A DNA stretch of 41,249 bases from Kiritimatiellia bacterium (GTDB taxonomy: Bacteria; Verrucomicrobiota; Kiritimatiellia; UBA8416; JADHWI01). The notes beneath the pieces are model-generated. The model saw only the letters and a list, made by a program, of their open reading frames with translations. It did not search any database and was not told the DNA's origin. This document shows, one piece after another, positions 16,931 to 25,816 of the stretch. The stretch is taken from positions 1-41,249 of the forward strand of contig JASLPY010000048.1 in the NCBI GenBank assembly GCA_030744755.1, read 5' to 3'. Position 1 is the first letter of the stretch. Every line of letters begins with the position of its first letter. The position numbers and the translations under genes were made by a program.

Positions 16931-18512
16931 TCAATCCAGTTTGTCGCCTCCCTTGAGGATACTGTTCTGGCTTTTGCTGGCGGTCTTCGTGTTGTCATCC
17001 CTTTTTTGGATTGCTTTCTTTCCGTACCGCCCGGAACGGGTTTACGCGGCCGTCCCCCCTGGCGCGGCGTTTATAACAAGGCATGAGAACCTGGCCGAAC
17101 GCTGGCCCGAACTGTCCGGGCATCCGGTTGTGCGGAACGCGATCGAAGTGTTTGGAGGGGATCGGGAGACATTGGATTCGCTCGCCGATCCCAAAACCGT
17201 GGAGCTCGTCGGAAAGATGGCGTCCCGCACAACGGTATTCGGGTATGTTCCGGGCCTACGGTTCGGTGAGGGTGATTTCATTGTTGCTGCAACCTGGATA
17301 GGTGCGTACGGGCAGTTTCTGCAATGGGGTTTTCTTGATAAGAGTCTTTCAGGTTTTGAACGCGTCGAGCTGGATGGAGGGATTTCACTCTGGCGTCTGA
17401 AGGGCGGAGTCAATGATGGCGCGCTCTCGCTGACTTTCTGCGTTTTCGAAGGAGTGCTCGTGGCCTGCCTTTCAGACAATCCCCTGGCCGCCGCCGGGTT
17501 GAGGCACAGATTGAAGCTGGGAACGGCACCACTGGGAGTTCTGCAGTCTTCCGGAGAAGATTCTGACATGGCGTGGCTCATGGCCTCCGACATCCATGAA
17601 AGGCTGTCAGGGAAGGCCATGGCTTCACTCAAGATCTCCGCGGTCAGGGAAGATGCCATTGAAATCAAAGCACTCGGGAACTCGGACTGGCGTCCCGACG
17701 GAAGTTGCGACGGCGAAGAGGTGGCGGGCCTCGGATCGCTCTTTCCTGAACCGCCGGACCTCTTCGCGTCTTTCTGCATGTCGGAAATCCGCCGGTTGCT
17801 GGATTCAAAGGATGAAGAGAATTCAGCCCGTAAGTCTTTTGCCCCGCTTCTTGGGAGTGTTCCCGGCGCTGCGCCGGGCTTCATATGGATGTCGGGAGGC
17901 GAATACAGTGGCAGGCTCTTGAAGCTGAAGGTGCCGACGATAATTGCGGGAACGAGGTTGCGGGAGGACGTCGACGTGGAGGAGCTTCTTGCCGAAACAC
18001 TGGATAAGCTCAACGCGGAGTACGATTGGGGACTGATTCCGCGCAGGGTTCAGGAAAGGGAACTGCCGATCTTCGTTGTAGAAGGAAGCCGGGCAGGGGG
18101 TGTCACTATCGTGAGCGAGGATGAGAAGCCGGCCATTGCCCAGTGGAACAGTTGGCTTCTGATCTCCAGCAATGTTGGAACCCTGGTTGGCCTACTGGAT
18201 GGGGATTCGGCGTCTCGGTCGGCTGTCAATCGGAATGGTGGTTCATTCTGGTTGAACGATATTGTCAGCAGGGAAGCATCCGGTTATGGCCGGATGGAAA
18301 CCCGTTCCTCTGTTACGACGCTTAAGAACGCCAAGGCGGTCTATGATCTCGCATTAATACTCGGGGATGCTGATGATCATGAAGACAGCGTGTTGGATGC
18401 AGTTGATGCCTGGCTGGATGCGCTGAATTCCCTGGGGACCTGTACGGTCTGGATGAACGGGCAGCAGGATGGCCTCGAATTGGTTTTCAGGCTGGAAGCA
18501 AGCGACGGGTAG
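16920..18512 (+). CDS. Membrane-anchored protein of unknown function
   Basis: I do not recognise a known domain. The 530-residue product has a single N-terminal membrane segment (about residues 12-33, a Leu/Phe/Val-rich stretch), then a large soluble part expected outside the cytoplasmic membrane. The layout (one helix, then sequence such as VPPGAAFITRHENL and a repeat-like architecture with long hydrophobic strands) resembles DUF3352-like envelope proteins, but that is weak inference. The ATG at 16920 overlaps the end of pyrD by 11 bases, so it is probably translated with the pyrimidine genes. A strong hairpin follows at 18586-18622. A TTG at 16911 is a poorer start. Confidence 0.75.
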   Translation: MASDQSSLSPPLRILFWLLLAVFVLSSLFWIAFFPYRPERVYAAVPPGAAFITRHENLAERWPELSGHPVVRNAIEVFGGDRETLDSLADPKTVELVGKMASRTTVFGYVPGLRFGEGDFIVAATWIGAYGQFLQWGFLDKSLSGFERVELDGGISLWRLKGGVNDGALSLTFCVFEGVLVACLSDNPLAAAGLRHRLKLGTAPLGVLQSSGEDSDMAWLMASDIHERLSGKAMASLKISAVREDAIEIKALGNSDWRPDGSCDGEEVAGLGSLFPEPPDLFASFCMSEIRRLLDSKDEENSARKSFAPLLGSVPGAAPGFIWMSGGEYSGRLLKLKVPTIIAGTRLREDVDVEELLAETLDKLNAEYDWGLIPRRVQERELPIFVVEGSRAGGVTIVSEDEKPAIAQWNSWLLISSNVGTLVGLLDGDSASRSAVNRNGGSFWLNDIVSREASGYGRMETRSSVTTLKNAKAVYDLALILGDADDHEDSVLDAVDAWLDALNSLGTCTVWMNGQQDGLELVFRLEASDG

Positions 18513-18585
18513 ACCTCGCCGGCCGACCAGAAAGGTGTACTGGCCTTTCTCGGATCGAAAGATAAGAGGGAGACAAGATGAAGAG

Positions 18586-18622
18586 CAGCTACGGGGATGA
18601 GAAACTCCCCTCCCCGTAGCTG
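18586..18622 (+). terminator. Perfect 11-bp stem after the pyrKD operon
   Basis: CAGCTACGGGG (18586-18596) and CCCCGTAGCTG (18612-18622) form a perfect stem with a 15-base loop, 73 bases after the last gene of the operon. There is no T-run after it. It may act as a terminator or be a dispersed palindrome. Confidence 0.55.
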
Positions 18623-18800
18623 GATTCGTTAGAATTCAGCTCTCCTCACGAGTGCTCGTGTCTCCGGTTACTCCTCCGAATCCTCGCGGAACTACATGCA
18701 TAACCCGGGCGCCCCAGTATTCTTGATTGACCTGGTCCATCTATTGCGCTTCTATGTTCTTTCCTAAAATGATCTAAACTACACAGGAGGAGAAACTCAG

Positions 18801-19604
18801 ATGACAAAGACTTCAATACGCTTAATGTTGTGCCTCGCTGCGGTATCACTGTTTCTTGGTTGTGCTGCTCCTGCTCCTAAGGGTTACACGGGGTCGGAAC
18901 CGTTTTCGCCTGTTCCTCGACTTGCGAGCTCCGCTTTCTACAATGCGGATGGTTCATTTAATCAGGACGTTGCTAAGAAAGCCTACTTAGACATGATGCG
19001 GGCGTTTCACTATCCGATCCCGCCCGTTCTTGAGACAGAGACCTTGTGGGTTGCCGATTTCATGCAAGGCGATTACTCAAAGCTCGGTATGGCCGGCATT
19101 TTCTGGAAAAATGTCGATGGCAAGTACGGCGAAGTCGGTGCGAAAGAATACAAGGGTGATTTCAAAGATACGAGTTATGGGTATCTTGGCCACGAGATCT
19201 TTCTTCTGCCCGGCCAGATGCTTCCCGAACACAGTCATCTCGGCAACGGCAGTAAGAAGGGTTATGGCCCGAAGATGGAAACCTGGCATATCCGTCACGG
19301 TTCGGTCGAATTCTTCGGAGAGTACAAGGGTGTTGGCGGCGAAACTCCGATTAGCGAGATGCCCGAGAGCGAGAGACCCTGGGGATATGGCGAGAAATGG
19401 TTCAAATCGAAATTCGTGACTAAGTTCGTTGCCGGAGAGATCTATTCTCTGAATGATCCGGAATCATGGCATTTCATGCGAGCCGGCAAAAATGGCGCCA
19501 TCGTTGCCGAGTATGCAACGTACCACAACGATGTGCAGTTCAGCGATCCGGACATGGAATTCGGAAATTCCAACGCAGCGGAAATAACGAAGCGCAAGAA
19601 ATAG
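18801..19604 (+). CDS. Exported cupin-fold lipoprotein
   Basis: The 267-residue protein begins with a lipoprotein signal; the lipobox LFLGC makes C21 the lipid-carrying residue. A cupin core follows at about 130-245. Candidate metal ligands H144 and H146 (PEHSH), E160 (METW) and H224 (ESWHF) fit the cupin His-X-His...Glu...His pattern. The arrangement GQMLPEHSH...KMETWHI...GSVEFFG recalls sugar isomerases of the D-lyxose-isomerase cupin group, but the match is not strong enough to name an activity. A very good ribosome binding site, AGGAGG, lies 10 bases before the ATG. It stands alone, convergent with the large glycoside hydrolase gene. Confidence 0.8.
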   Translation: MTKTSIRLMLCLAAVSLFLGCAAPAPKGYTGSEPFSPVPRLASSAFYNADGSFNQDVAKKAYLDMMRAFHYPIPPVLETETLWVADFMQGDYSKLGMAGIFWKNVDGKYGEVGAKEYKGDFKDTSYGYLGHEIFLLPGQMLPEHSHLGNGSKKGYGPKMETWHIRHGSVEFFGEYKGVGGETPISEMPESERPWGYGEKWFKSKFVTKFVAGEIYSLNDPESWHFMRAGKNGAIVAEYATYHNDVQFSDPDMEFGNSNAAEITKRKK

Positions 19605-19666
19605 TCGGAATGCTGATTGCTTATTCTCGTGTACTGCCTCATCCATATAGGCTGGCAGAAGTCGGT

Positions 19667-19751
19667 TGTCATCCTGAGCGAAGCGAAGGATCTCGCGGAG
19701 CGTAGCGTAGCGGCCTGCGGCCGAGATTCTTCGCTTCGCTCAGAATGATAA
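19667..19751. repeat. Large inverted repeat (GAGCGAAGCGAAG type) between convergent genes
   Basis: Arms at about 19668-19696 and 19722-19750 match at 26 of 29 positions, each carrying TGAGCGAAGCGAAG. The loop has GCGTAGCGTAGCGG. This is the well-known family of palindromes dispersed in many bacterial genomes. It lies 63 bases after the cupin lipoprotein gene and 40 bases after the hydrolase gene on the other strand, so it could end transcription from both. Confidence 0.8.
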
Positions 19752-19791
19752 GAACTTACGTGTTTTGTGAGTCTATTTGCGGTATAGGATG

Positions 19792-22323
19792 CTAATTCCT
19801 CTCGACCACATACCAAATGGTCGCATGCTTTCCGGTTAGCGTTAGGAACGGTACACCGTTACGCGTCTTCACTTCGGCCTTTCCGCGACGGGAACCATCT
19901 GGACCGACCGCATGTGCGGTCCAGTTTCCCTTGGGCAGGCGGAGTTCTCCGTCCACGGTTTCAACCTGGACCGGTGCCTGTCCCCAGTTCCTCCTGACGG
20001 TCTGCCGGTTGTTCTCGAACCCCATTCCGGTGTTTTCGCAGCGGCCGCAGGCCGTGACGAGGTACCTCTTACCGATGCTCTTTGTGTTCAGAGGTGTGAA
20101 TGTGACGGCACAGAAGTCAGGTTCTGACACGCTTAAACCGGCATCCGTGGCTTCCGCAAACCCGTTACTGTCACCTATGCATACAAGTGAGTCGTTGCCT
20201 TTAAGAACGTAATACCCCGTTTTTCCGGATGCCTGCCAATTCGAGACGGTATCGCTTCTTCGAGGTATGAGCTCCGGAACATCGGAAAGAGACAGCGCAA
20301 AGCGGTTTGTGAGGAGGTCACTGACAAAACCCCGTCGCCATGCCTGTGCCGCGTTACCCCAGTGGCGGCTGTGCTTGCTGTGTGTCTCAACGAGTGCTCC
20401 GAGATCTGCGTGTTTCCATGTCAGGGCACCCCGGAGCGGAAGGGGACCTGTCCCCGTGGCTCCGAATAGCGATCTACCCGCCTGCATGAAGCCCCATTTG
20501 GCCGGGTTAGCGAACATGTCGAAGAAACTGCCAAAGCGGCTCATGTCCTGACTCTCTGTGTGGCTATACGCGAACAGCCAGATCCCATCCCAGTTTTGGA
20601 CGGCCGCGAAAGAGGCCATAATCGGTACGCACTCGACCTGGTAATCGTTGGGAGCGGGATGGTTGTACTCGCTGACCGTGAAAGGCTTGCCGGCCATCCG
20701 CTCGGCCGCAATCTTGACGATAGTCGCCTCCCCGGGATTCCGCACCATGGATTTTTGCCGCACGATCCAATTGTTGCCGTCCCACGGCCGGCCCGGGAAG
20801 TGGGGATGCTGCCAGTAGCCGTGCGCATCAATGAAGTCCATGTCGCTCTGCCCATAGAGCCCTAAAGGTCCGAACACGATCGTGCCCGTGACCAGGGCCT
20901 TACAGCCCAGATCCTTCTTGATGTAGGTGCGCATGCCGTCGAAGTAGTCTTTCTCGATCTCCGCGAGAAAACGTAATCGGTCTCTCTGGCGATCGTCGTT
21001 CTCCTGGTCTCCGAACAGGCGGACCGTTCCGTTTTCGAGCTTCTCGCCTTTGCCGAGTCCGAACTGCCCGCCCGTGCAGAGTTGCATGCCGCCGATGTAC
21101 AGCGGTTCCCTGGCGTTGCCGAACGAGATGCTGACACGGGCGTTGTTATCCGATTTCTTGACTGTAAAGCCAAGCGACACCGTCTGCCATTCGGGGGAGA
21201 GCTTCATGTATCGGGAGAGACCGAGATTCCCCCAAGGGGAATGAGCCTGGCCCACGCTGCAGGTGATTGGACGTGACCCCTCGCCGGCAACGCGCATGAT
21301 CACGGTGTAAAACTTGCCGGCTTCCAACTTCAGTCCGCTTTGGTTGAACTGCAGGTGCCAACTTGTCCTGTCGTCGCTGAGGACATCGATTTCCAGGCAG
21401 TCGGCACCGCCGTACGTGGAGCGTTTCGTGGCGGCCTTCGAAGTGCCGTGTTGCTCAAGATTCCATTGCTCCGGTCGGCCGTTTCCGGCAACGCGACTGA
21501 GGAGGCCGTTCTTGAGCATGTTCTCGCCCAGCGGTTGCGTGCCTTTTGACCATGCATCCTTCAGGCGGGAAGAGGTCCTGTAGCGTGCCTTTAGCCAGGT
21601 GTTGAACTTCTCCTGAACAATGCCGGCGTAGGTCGTGTCCATGTTTCGCAGTTTGTCTTCGGCACCCCACATGAAGAGGCTGTCCTCATTTGTGATCTCC
21701 ACAAAGCCTATTGCGGGGTCATCAGCATAGCGCTTGCCCCGGAGGGGATTGACGTGTCCCAGTATCTGCCGTGCATACTGTTTCTGGGCATCGATGAGTT
21801 TGGGCGTGAAAATGGCGACGATTTTATCGTAGTTGTCCGGGCCTTTCGGCAGGCCGAGATCGCGGCTGTGTTCCTTGCCTACATGGAGGTTCAGGTTGAC
21901 CCGGATACCGCGTTGTGCGAGCTCGTGGATGAACCGGTCGAGTCGCGCCAACGCCTGTGGCTCGATAGTCTTCCCATCTTCCCTGTTCCAGATGCCTCGT
22001 GGCCAACGCGCCGAATCCATGTGGTGCAGTCGCACTCCATTTACGCCTGCCGCAGCCAGACGATCCGCAATGACCGGCGCGTCCTCCTCTTTGGGAAAAT
22101 TTGCCGCAAAGCACACGTTGACGCCCCAGACGCGATAACGGCTGTCCCCATCATAAAAGTGCGAACCCTTCACTACCAGGTGAGAGGAATCCGGGGTGAC
22201 GGGTACAGTGGGTTGACGCAGTAACGAATTATGTGGCGTTCGGGCTGGTATCACGAAGGGAGCAAACTCAGCGTTAGCGGAAATCGTAACGGCGAAAAGC
22301 GCGATCAGGATGTGAACCCTCAT
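19792..22323 (-). CDS. Secreted glycoside hydrolase (clan A-like barrel) with nested sugar-binding domain
   Basis: The 843-residue protein has a clear signal peptide (1-18, cut near ANA-E). A TIM-barrel of the GH-A clan type follows. The likely acid/base is E213 after N212 in EITNED, and the likely nucleophile is E552 in TVSEYNHP. Between these, residues about 268-418 form a beta-sandwich resembling CBM4/9-type modules (starts LKNG, ends IGGMQL), so the binding module is inserted inside the barrel sequence. A C-terminal beta domain (about 700-843) ends the protein. It probably cuts an external polysaccharide; the substrate is not predictable. The ATG at 22323 has AGGGAGA 8 bases upstream. It is flanked by palindromes and appears monocistronic. 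Confidence 0.82.
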   Translation of the reverse strand: MRVHILIALFAVTISANAEFAPFVIPARTPHNSLLRQPTVPVTPDSSHLVVKGSHFYDGDSRYRVWGVNVCFAANFPKEEDAPVIADRLAAAGVNGVRLHHMDSARWPRGIWNREDGKTIEPQALARLDRFIHELAQRGIRVNLNLHVGKEHSRDLGLPKGPDNYDKIVAIFTPKLIDAQKQYARQILGHVNPLRGKRYADDPAIGFVEITNEDSLFMWGAEDKLRNMDTTYAGIVQEKFNTWLKARYRTSSRLKDAWSKGTQPLGENMLKNGLLSRVAGNGRPEQWNLEQHGTSKAATKRSTYGGADCLEIDVLSDDRTSWHLQFNQSGLKLEAGKFYTVIMRVAGEGSRPITCSVGQAHSPWGNLGLSRYMKLSPEWQTVSLGFTVKKSDNNARVSISFGNAREPLYIGGMQLCTGGQFGLGKGEKLENGTVRLFGDQENDDRQRDRLRFLAEIEKDYFDGMRTYIKKDLGCKALVTGTIVFGPLGLYGQSDMDFIDAHGYWQHPHFPGRPWDGNNWIVRQKSMVRNPGEATIVKIAAERMAGKPFTVSEYNHPAPNDYQVECVPIMASFAAVQNWDGIWLFAYSHTESQDMSRFGSFFDMFANPAKWGFMQAGRSLFGATGTGPLPLRGALTWKHADLGALVETHSKHSRHWGNAAQAWRRGFVSDLLTNRFALSLSDVPELIPRRSDTVSNWQASGKTGYYVLKGNDSLVCIGDSNGFAEATDAGLSVSEPDFCAVTFTPLNTKSIGKRYLVTACGRCENTGMGFENNRQTVRRNWGQAPVQVETVDGELRLPKGNWTAHAVGPDGSRRGKAEVKTRNGVPFLTLTGKHATIWYVVERN

Positions 22324-22406
22324 GCGAAGATCTCCCTTTACTCAATAGTGAATACTCAACGGGGTCTTGCCCAAACTACGAATCCAAAGCATCCCGCACT
22401 TCGCTG

Positions 22407-22426
22407 GATTTCTCAATGGAGAAATC
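22407..22426. repeat. Perfect 8-bp hairpin upstream of the hydrolase gene
   Basis: GATTTCTC, a 4-base loop, then GAGAAATC. It lies 84 bases upstream of the minus-strand hydrolase start, so it could be an operator or part of the leader. Confidence 0.4.
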
Positions 22427-22471
22427 AGTGGGTTGTCAGTTCATGCGGAAACTCTGGCTTTCTCCCCTGTA

Positions 22472-22492
22472 GGTCGGGCACCCTGCCCGACC
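22472..22492 (-). terminator. GGTCGGGC/GCCCGACC hairpin after the kinase gene
   Basis: A perfect 8-bp GC-rich stem with a 5-base loop, 69 bases beyond the kinase stop codon on the minus strand. Related GTCGGGC palindromes occur as dispersed repeats in several bacterial groups, so it may be both repeat and terminator. Confidence 0.5.
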
Positions 22493-22560
22493 CGCGCAAG
22501 TTCGGCGCTGGGCAAGCGCAAGATAAGCCCTCAGACCTGTTCTTGCCCTTCAGTGCCGCC

Positions 22561-24792
22561 TCACTTGAACTCCCCTGCGTCGTATTTCGTCCAGAACTCG
22601 GCAGGGGACATTGGTTCCTCGGCTGAAAAGGACAGGGTCTTGAGAGACTCCATGCCTCGAATGACATCCATGCCTTTGACGGTTCCATTCGGCGTGATAA
22701 CCAAGTGGTAGAGATTCATTTTCTGCAGGGGGGTGATGTCGTCAACATTCTTGCAATCGGCGATGTTGAGGGAGGTCAGCGGCAGTTCTGATATGGGAGT
22801 GAGATCGTGAATGGCTGAGCCGCTCAAGTCGAGCGAATACACATGGCCATCATTATCGACGGTTAGATCATTTGGCTTGATGCCCGACTCTTTGAGGATC
22901 TTCGTCCACAATGTCTTGAGGGCACCCTCATCTCCTGCGAAATGGCGCACGGTGGCGAGCGCGTCACCGGCTCGCCCCTGGTCCTTCATGGCCAGCCAGA
23001 GGGTATGGATGCTTCCTGGTTTGAGCTCGGCGGGGTTCTTGTTGGTCCCCAGCACTTTTCTGCAGAGTGCCCGGTTCTCCTTGGCCATTGCATTTGCCGG
23101 TTGCAGTGCCAACACCTCTTCGTATGCCTGCAATGCCTCCTCAATACGTAGCATTGCCTGGAGCATGTGTGCCTTGCGAAGCAGATAGGGTGTGTGCTCC
23201 GATACGAGTTGAATAGCGTAAGAGAGAGTTCTTTCAGAGGCCTCAAGTCTGCCTTTTTCGAAAAGGACCTCGGCATGCGCTGCGATTGCCGGAGCGGTGC
23301 CTCTCAGCTCTTCGAGAGTTGCCCTCGTCCTGTCTCTGTCCAATGCAGTTTCTTTCTGTGCCTTCTCGGCTTTGATCCTGGCATGAAAATTCAACCAGGA
23401 AGCAGTTGTCAGCAGCATGGTTATGATTACTATGGCGGCGGTTGCCCCACTGTGCCTGGCCACGAACAACGTGATCTGCCTCCATGCGCTGGCGCTTTCA
23501 GCCCTCGTGGCATATCCACTCTGATAAGCCCTGATGTCTCTCTGAAGGGCCTTGACGTTCTGATACCTGTGAATCTGCTTCAGCGCCAGAGCCTTCATGG
23601 CTACGGCGGACAGCGAATCCGGTATGCGCAAACCGGGGCAGTGACTGAGCGTCACGGTTCCCAGTGCCTTGCCCCGGCCCTTGGGACTCGGGTTGAACCT
23701 TGATGGATGCGGGATACTTCCGGCAGCCACCTTGTCCAGCATCTCGTCCAGGTCTTTCCCTGTCACAGGAGGGTGCAACGTGAGGACGTTGTACAGGATG
23801 GCTCCCAGGGCGTAGATATCGGTCCTCAGGTCCAACCTGTCCGTTTCGCCAAGGGCCTGCTCGGAAGCCATGAAGCCGGGAGTGCCCATTACCATACCGT
23901 CTATTGTCTGCATATCGTCGGTCCCGGCATCTTTGCGAACCGAATCAATGGCCTCCTCGGGCTCAGGTTTACTTTCGCCCTGCGGCCGGCCCTTAAAAAC
24001 TACTTTCTTCCTCGGCAACACCTTGGCCAGGCCCCAGTCCATGACAAGGACTTCGCCGTATTCGCCAACCATGACGTTCTCGGGTTTCAAGTCACGGTGC
24101 ATGACCCGCTTGGAATGAGCAAATGCTATGGCATCACAAATCCGCTGGAAGATGTTGAGCAGATGGCCGAGCGGATATCTGTCGATGGCTTTCTTGTCGC
24201 CTTCCCTGATGCTTTCAAGAATGGCTTTCAACGTTTCTCCTTGCACGAACTTCATGGTGTAGAAGACATTGCCGCCGGCATCTACACCGAGTTCATGCAG
24301 AGGGACGATTGAGGGATGCTCCAACTGCCCCGTTATCTGGGCCTCCTGAATGAAACGGAGAATCTGACTCCTCGATGCCTGCTCTGGGTCGAGCAAGACT
24401 TTCATAGCCACACTTCTTTTGAGATTCACGTCTTTTGCATCAAGGATCGCCCCCATGCCTCCGCTGGCGACGATTTTCCCGATCCTGTATTTTCTGCCCT
24501 GTTCGGCCGTGAGAATCTGAGATGCGGAGGAACCATCATCGGTTCCCCGCAAATCCACTCCTCCTTCCACCCGCTGTTTCTCCATGAATTGGGGAATGGT
24601 CATCTCCCCCCGCTCCACGCTGGCTTGAAGGGTTTGCTTGAGATTTGTCATGGCAGGGGAAGGTGCCTCGTACGGAGCGGTCGGTTCGGGAATGAGCAAC
24701 TCGCCATTGCAATTGGGGCAACGTATCGTCTGTCCTGCCAACTCGGCATCGCACTCAAGGTGCTGGTCACAATGTGGACATGCAAATTTCAT
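22561..24792 (-). CDS. Transmembrane Ser/Thr protein kinase with zinc ribbon, TPR and leucine-rich-like sensor
   Basis: The 743-residue protein begins with a zinc ribbon (C5, C8, C25, C28). An eukaryotic-type kinase domain follows at about 102-425: glycine loop GGMGAI, K131 in VAMKVL, catalytic HRDLKPEN (H232-N239), D252 in DWG in place of DFG, and GTPGFMASEQ in the activation segment. A membrane helix lies at about 449-468, then TPR-like helices (about 500-610) and leucine-rich-like repeats (about 645-715) that would lie outside the membrane. DWG keeps the metal-binding Asp, so activity is expected. The start at 24792 is preferred to 24810 because GGGAAG precedes it and the ribbon begins at once. 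It is divergent from an FHA-domain gene. Confidence 0.9.
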   Translation of the reverse strand: MKFACPHCDQHLECDAELAGQTIRCPNCNGELLIPEPTAPYEAPSPAMTNLKQTLQASVERGEMTIPQFMEKQRVEGGVDLRGTDDGSSASQILTAEQGRKYRIGKIVASGGMGAILDAKDVNLKRSVAMKVLLDPEQASRSQILRFIQEAQITGQLEHPSIVPLHELGVDAGGNVFYTMKFVQGETLKAILESIREGDKKAIDRYPLGHLLNIFQRICDAIAFAHSKRVMHRDLKPENVMVGEYGEVLVMDWGLAKVLPRKKVVFKGRPQGESKPEPEEAIDSVRKDAGTDDMQTIDGMVMGTPGFMASEQALGETDRLDLRTDIYALGAILYNVLTLHPPVTGKDLDEMLDKVAAGSIPHPSRFNPSPKGRGKALGTVTLSHCPGLRIPDSLSAVAMKALALKQIHRYQNVKALQRDIRAYQSGYATRAESASAWRQITLFVARHSGATAAIVIITMLLTTASWLNFHARIKAEKAQKETALDRDRTRATLEELRGTAPAIAAHAEVLFEKGRLEASERTLSYAIQLVSEHTPYLLRKAHMLQAMLRIEEALQAYEEVLALQPANAMAKENRALCRKVLGTNKNPAELKPGSIHTLWLAMKDQGRAGDALATVRHFAGDEGALKTLWTKILKESGIKPNDLTVDNDGHVYSLDLSGSAIHDLTPISELPLTSLNIADCKNVDDITPLQKMNLYHLVITPNGTVKGMDVIRGMESLKTLSFSAEEPMSPAEFWTKYDAGEFK

Positions 24793-24998
24793 AGACGCTT
24801 CCCGTTTCATTGAGGTTAGGCCAAGCCGCTCAATGCGTGGAGTCTAAAGAAAACAGAAACCATTGTCAAGGAAGGGGATACGGTGGTTTTTGTTTCTTGC
24901 CTGATACGAGAATAATCAATATTGTTTCAGCAACATAGGCAACTGAATACGAACTCGATAGGTTGTTTGATAACTTACCCGGACAAGGAGGATTAGTC

Positions 24999-25325
24999 AT
25001 GCTACTGACAGGACAGAAACAAGACGGGTCAGTTCTGACCGTGAGATTGAAGACAATGGCCGTTGCAAAACCAGCCACGATTGGCCGTGGTGATGAAGCG
25101 GATATCACCATTGACGATCCCAGGTCCTCTCGCATCCATGCAGCCATCCGCTACTGGGACGACATCTTCGTGATCCGTGACATGAATTCCAGCAATGGAA
25201 CATTCCTGAATGGTGAGCAGGTCGATGTTGCGAAACTGAATCCCGGCGATGTAATCAAGATCGGCGACACCGAGTTGACGGCCTCTGCCGAAGCCTCTGG
25301 AAAAGATGTCACGATGAGTGGCTAA
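24999..25325 (+). CDS. FHA-domain protein
   Basis: The 108-residue protein is almost entirely one forkhead-associated domain, a phosphothreonine-binding module. The key residues are present: GR at 29-30, S44-R45-x-H47, and the SSNGT loop (N66, G67). The start ATG at 24999 is preceded by AAGGAGG, so the longer frame from 24963 is unlikely. It is divergent from the Ser/Thr kinase with 206 bases between the starts, which makes it a plausible partner or substrate reader for that kinase. Confidence 0.92.
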   Translation: MLLTGQKQDGSVLTVRLKTMAVAKPATIGRGDEADITIDDPRSSRIHAAIRYWDDIFVIRDMNSSNGTFLNGEQVDVAKLNPGDVIKIGDTELTASAEASGKDVTMSG

Positions 25326-25589
25326 AGTGCGGTAACGCGCCTTGATTGTGGCCGACGAAACCGTTGGCACGGATGAAAAAAGCATGGCCCCTGTGCTTGT
25401 TTTCTCTCATTCGTATTGCGCTCTTCTTCGGACTGGACAAACAGGAGTCTCTGTCCTGCGCTCTCAAACACGCCACGGGCACTTGGTATGCCCGAATGCC
25501 TCGCAGAACCGATGTGAGCCGTTTGTTCAGTCATTCCCAAAAACGTCTTGAATCCATCTCCCGGGTTCGCTAGTCTTCCCGGAATTCAC

Positions 25590-25675
25590 GCTCGGGTGGT
25601 GAAATGGCAGACACGCCAGCTTGAGGGGCTGGTGGGGGCAACCCCGTGGAGGTTCGAGTCCTCTCCCGAGCACCA
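25590..25675 (+). tRNA. tRNA-Leu (anticodon GAG)
   Basis: The acceptor stem GCTCGGG (25590-25596) pairs with CCCGAGC (25665-25671), followed by discriminator A and an encoded CCA (25673-25675). The anticodon stem CCAGC/GCTGG encloses TTGAGGG with GAG at 25623-25625. A long variable arm (GGGG/CCCC) and the T arm GAGG-TTCGAGT-CCTC follow. The long variable arm with A73 fits leucine. It reads CUC/CUU codons. It is convergent with the carboxypeptidase gene downstream. Confidence 0.96.
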
Positions 25676-25816
25676 CCCTTCTATCCCAACGACTTACAAA
25701 GAATTGCCTTTTTAGCGCCACCGCCACACCCGATTTATGCCGGCGACGCAGTGAAGACCAGGACTGCCGCGAACTTCATATCGCCTCCGAGTTGTAGTAC
25801 TTTCAGCTTCCCCGTA

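Noticed and set aside
25326..25589. Short frames on both strands between the FHA gene and the tRNA
   Set aside because: No ribosome sites, no family resemblance, and they overlap each other.
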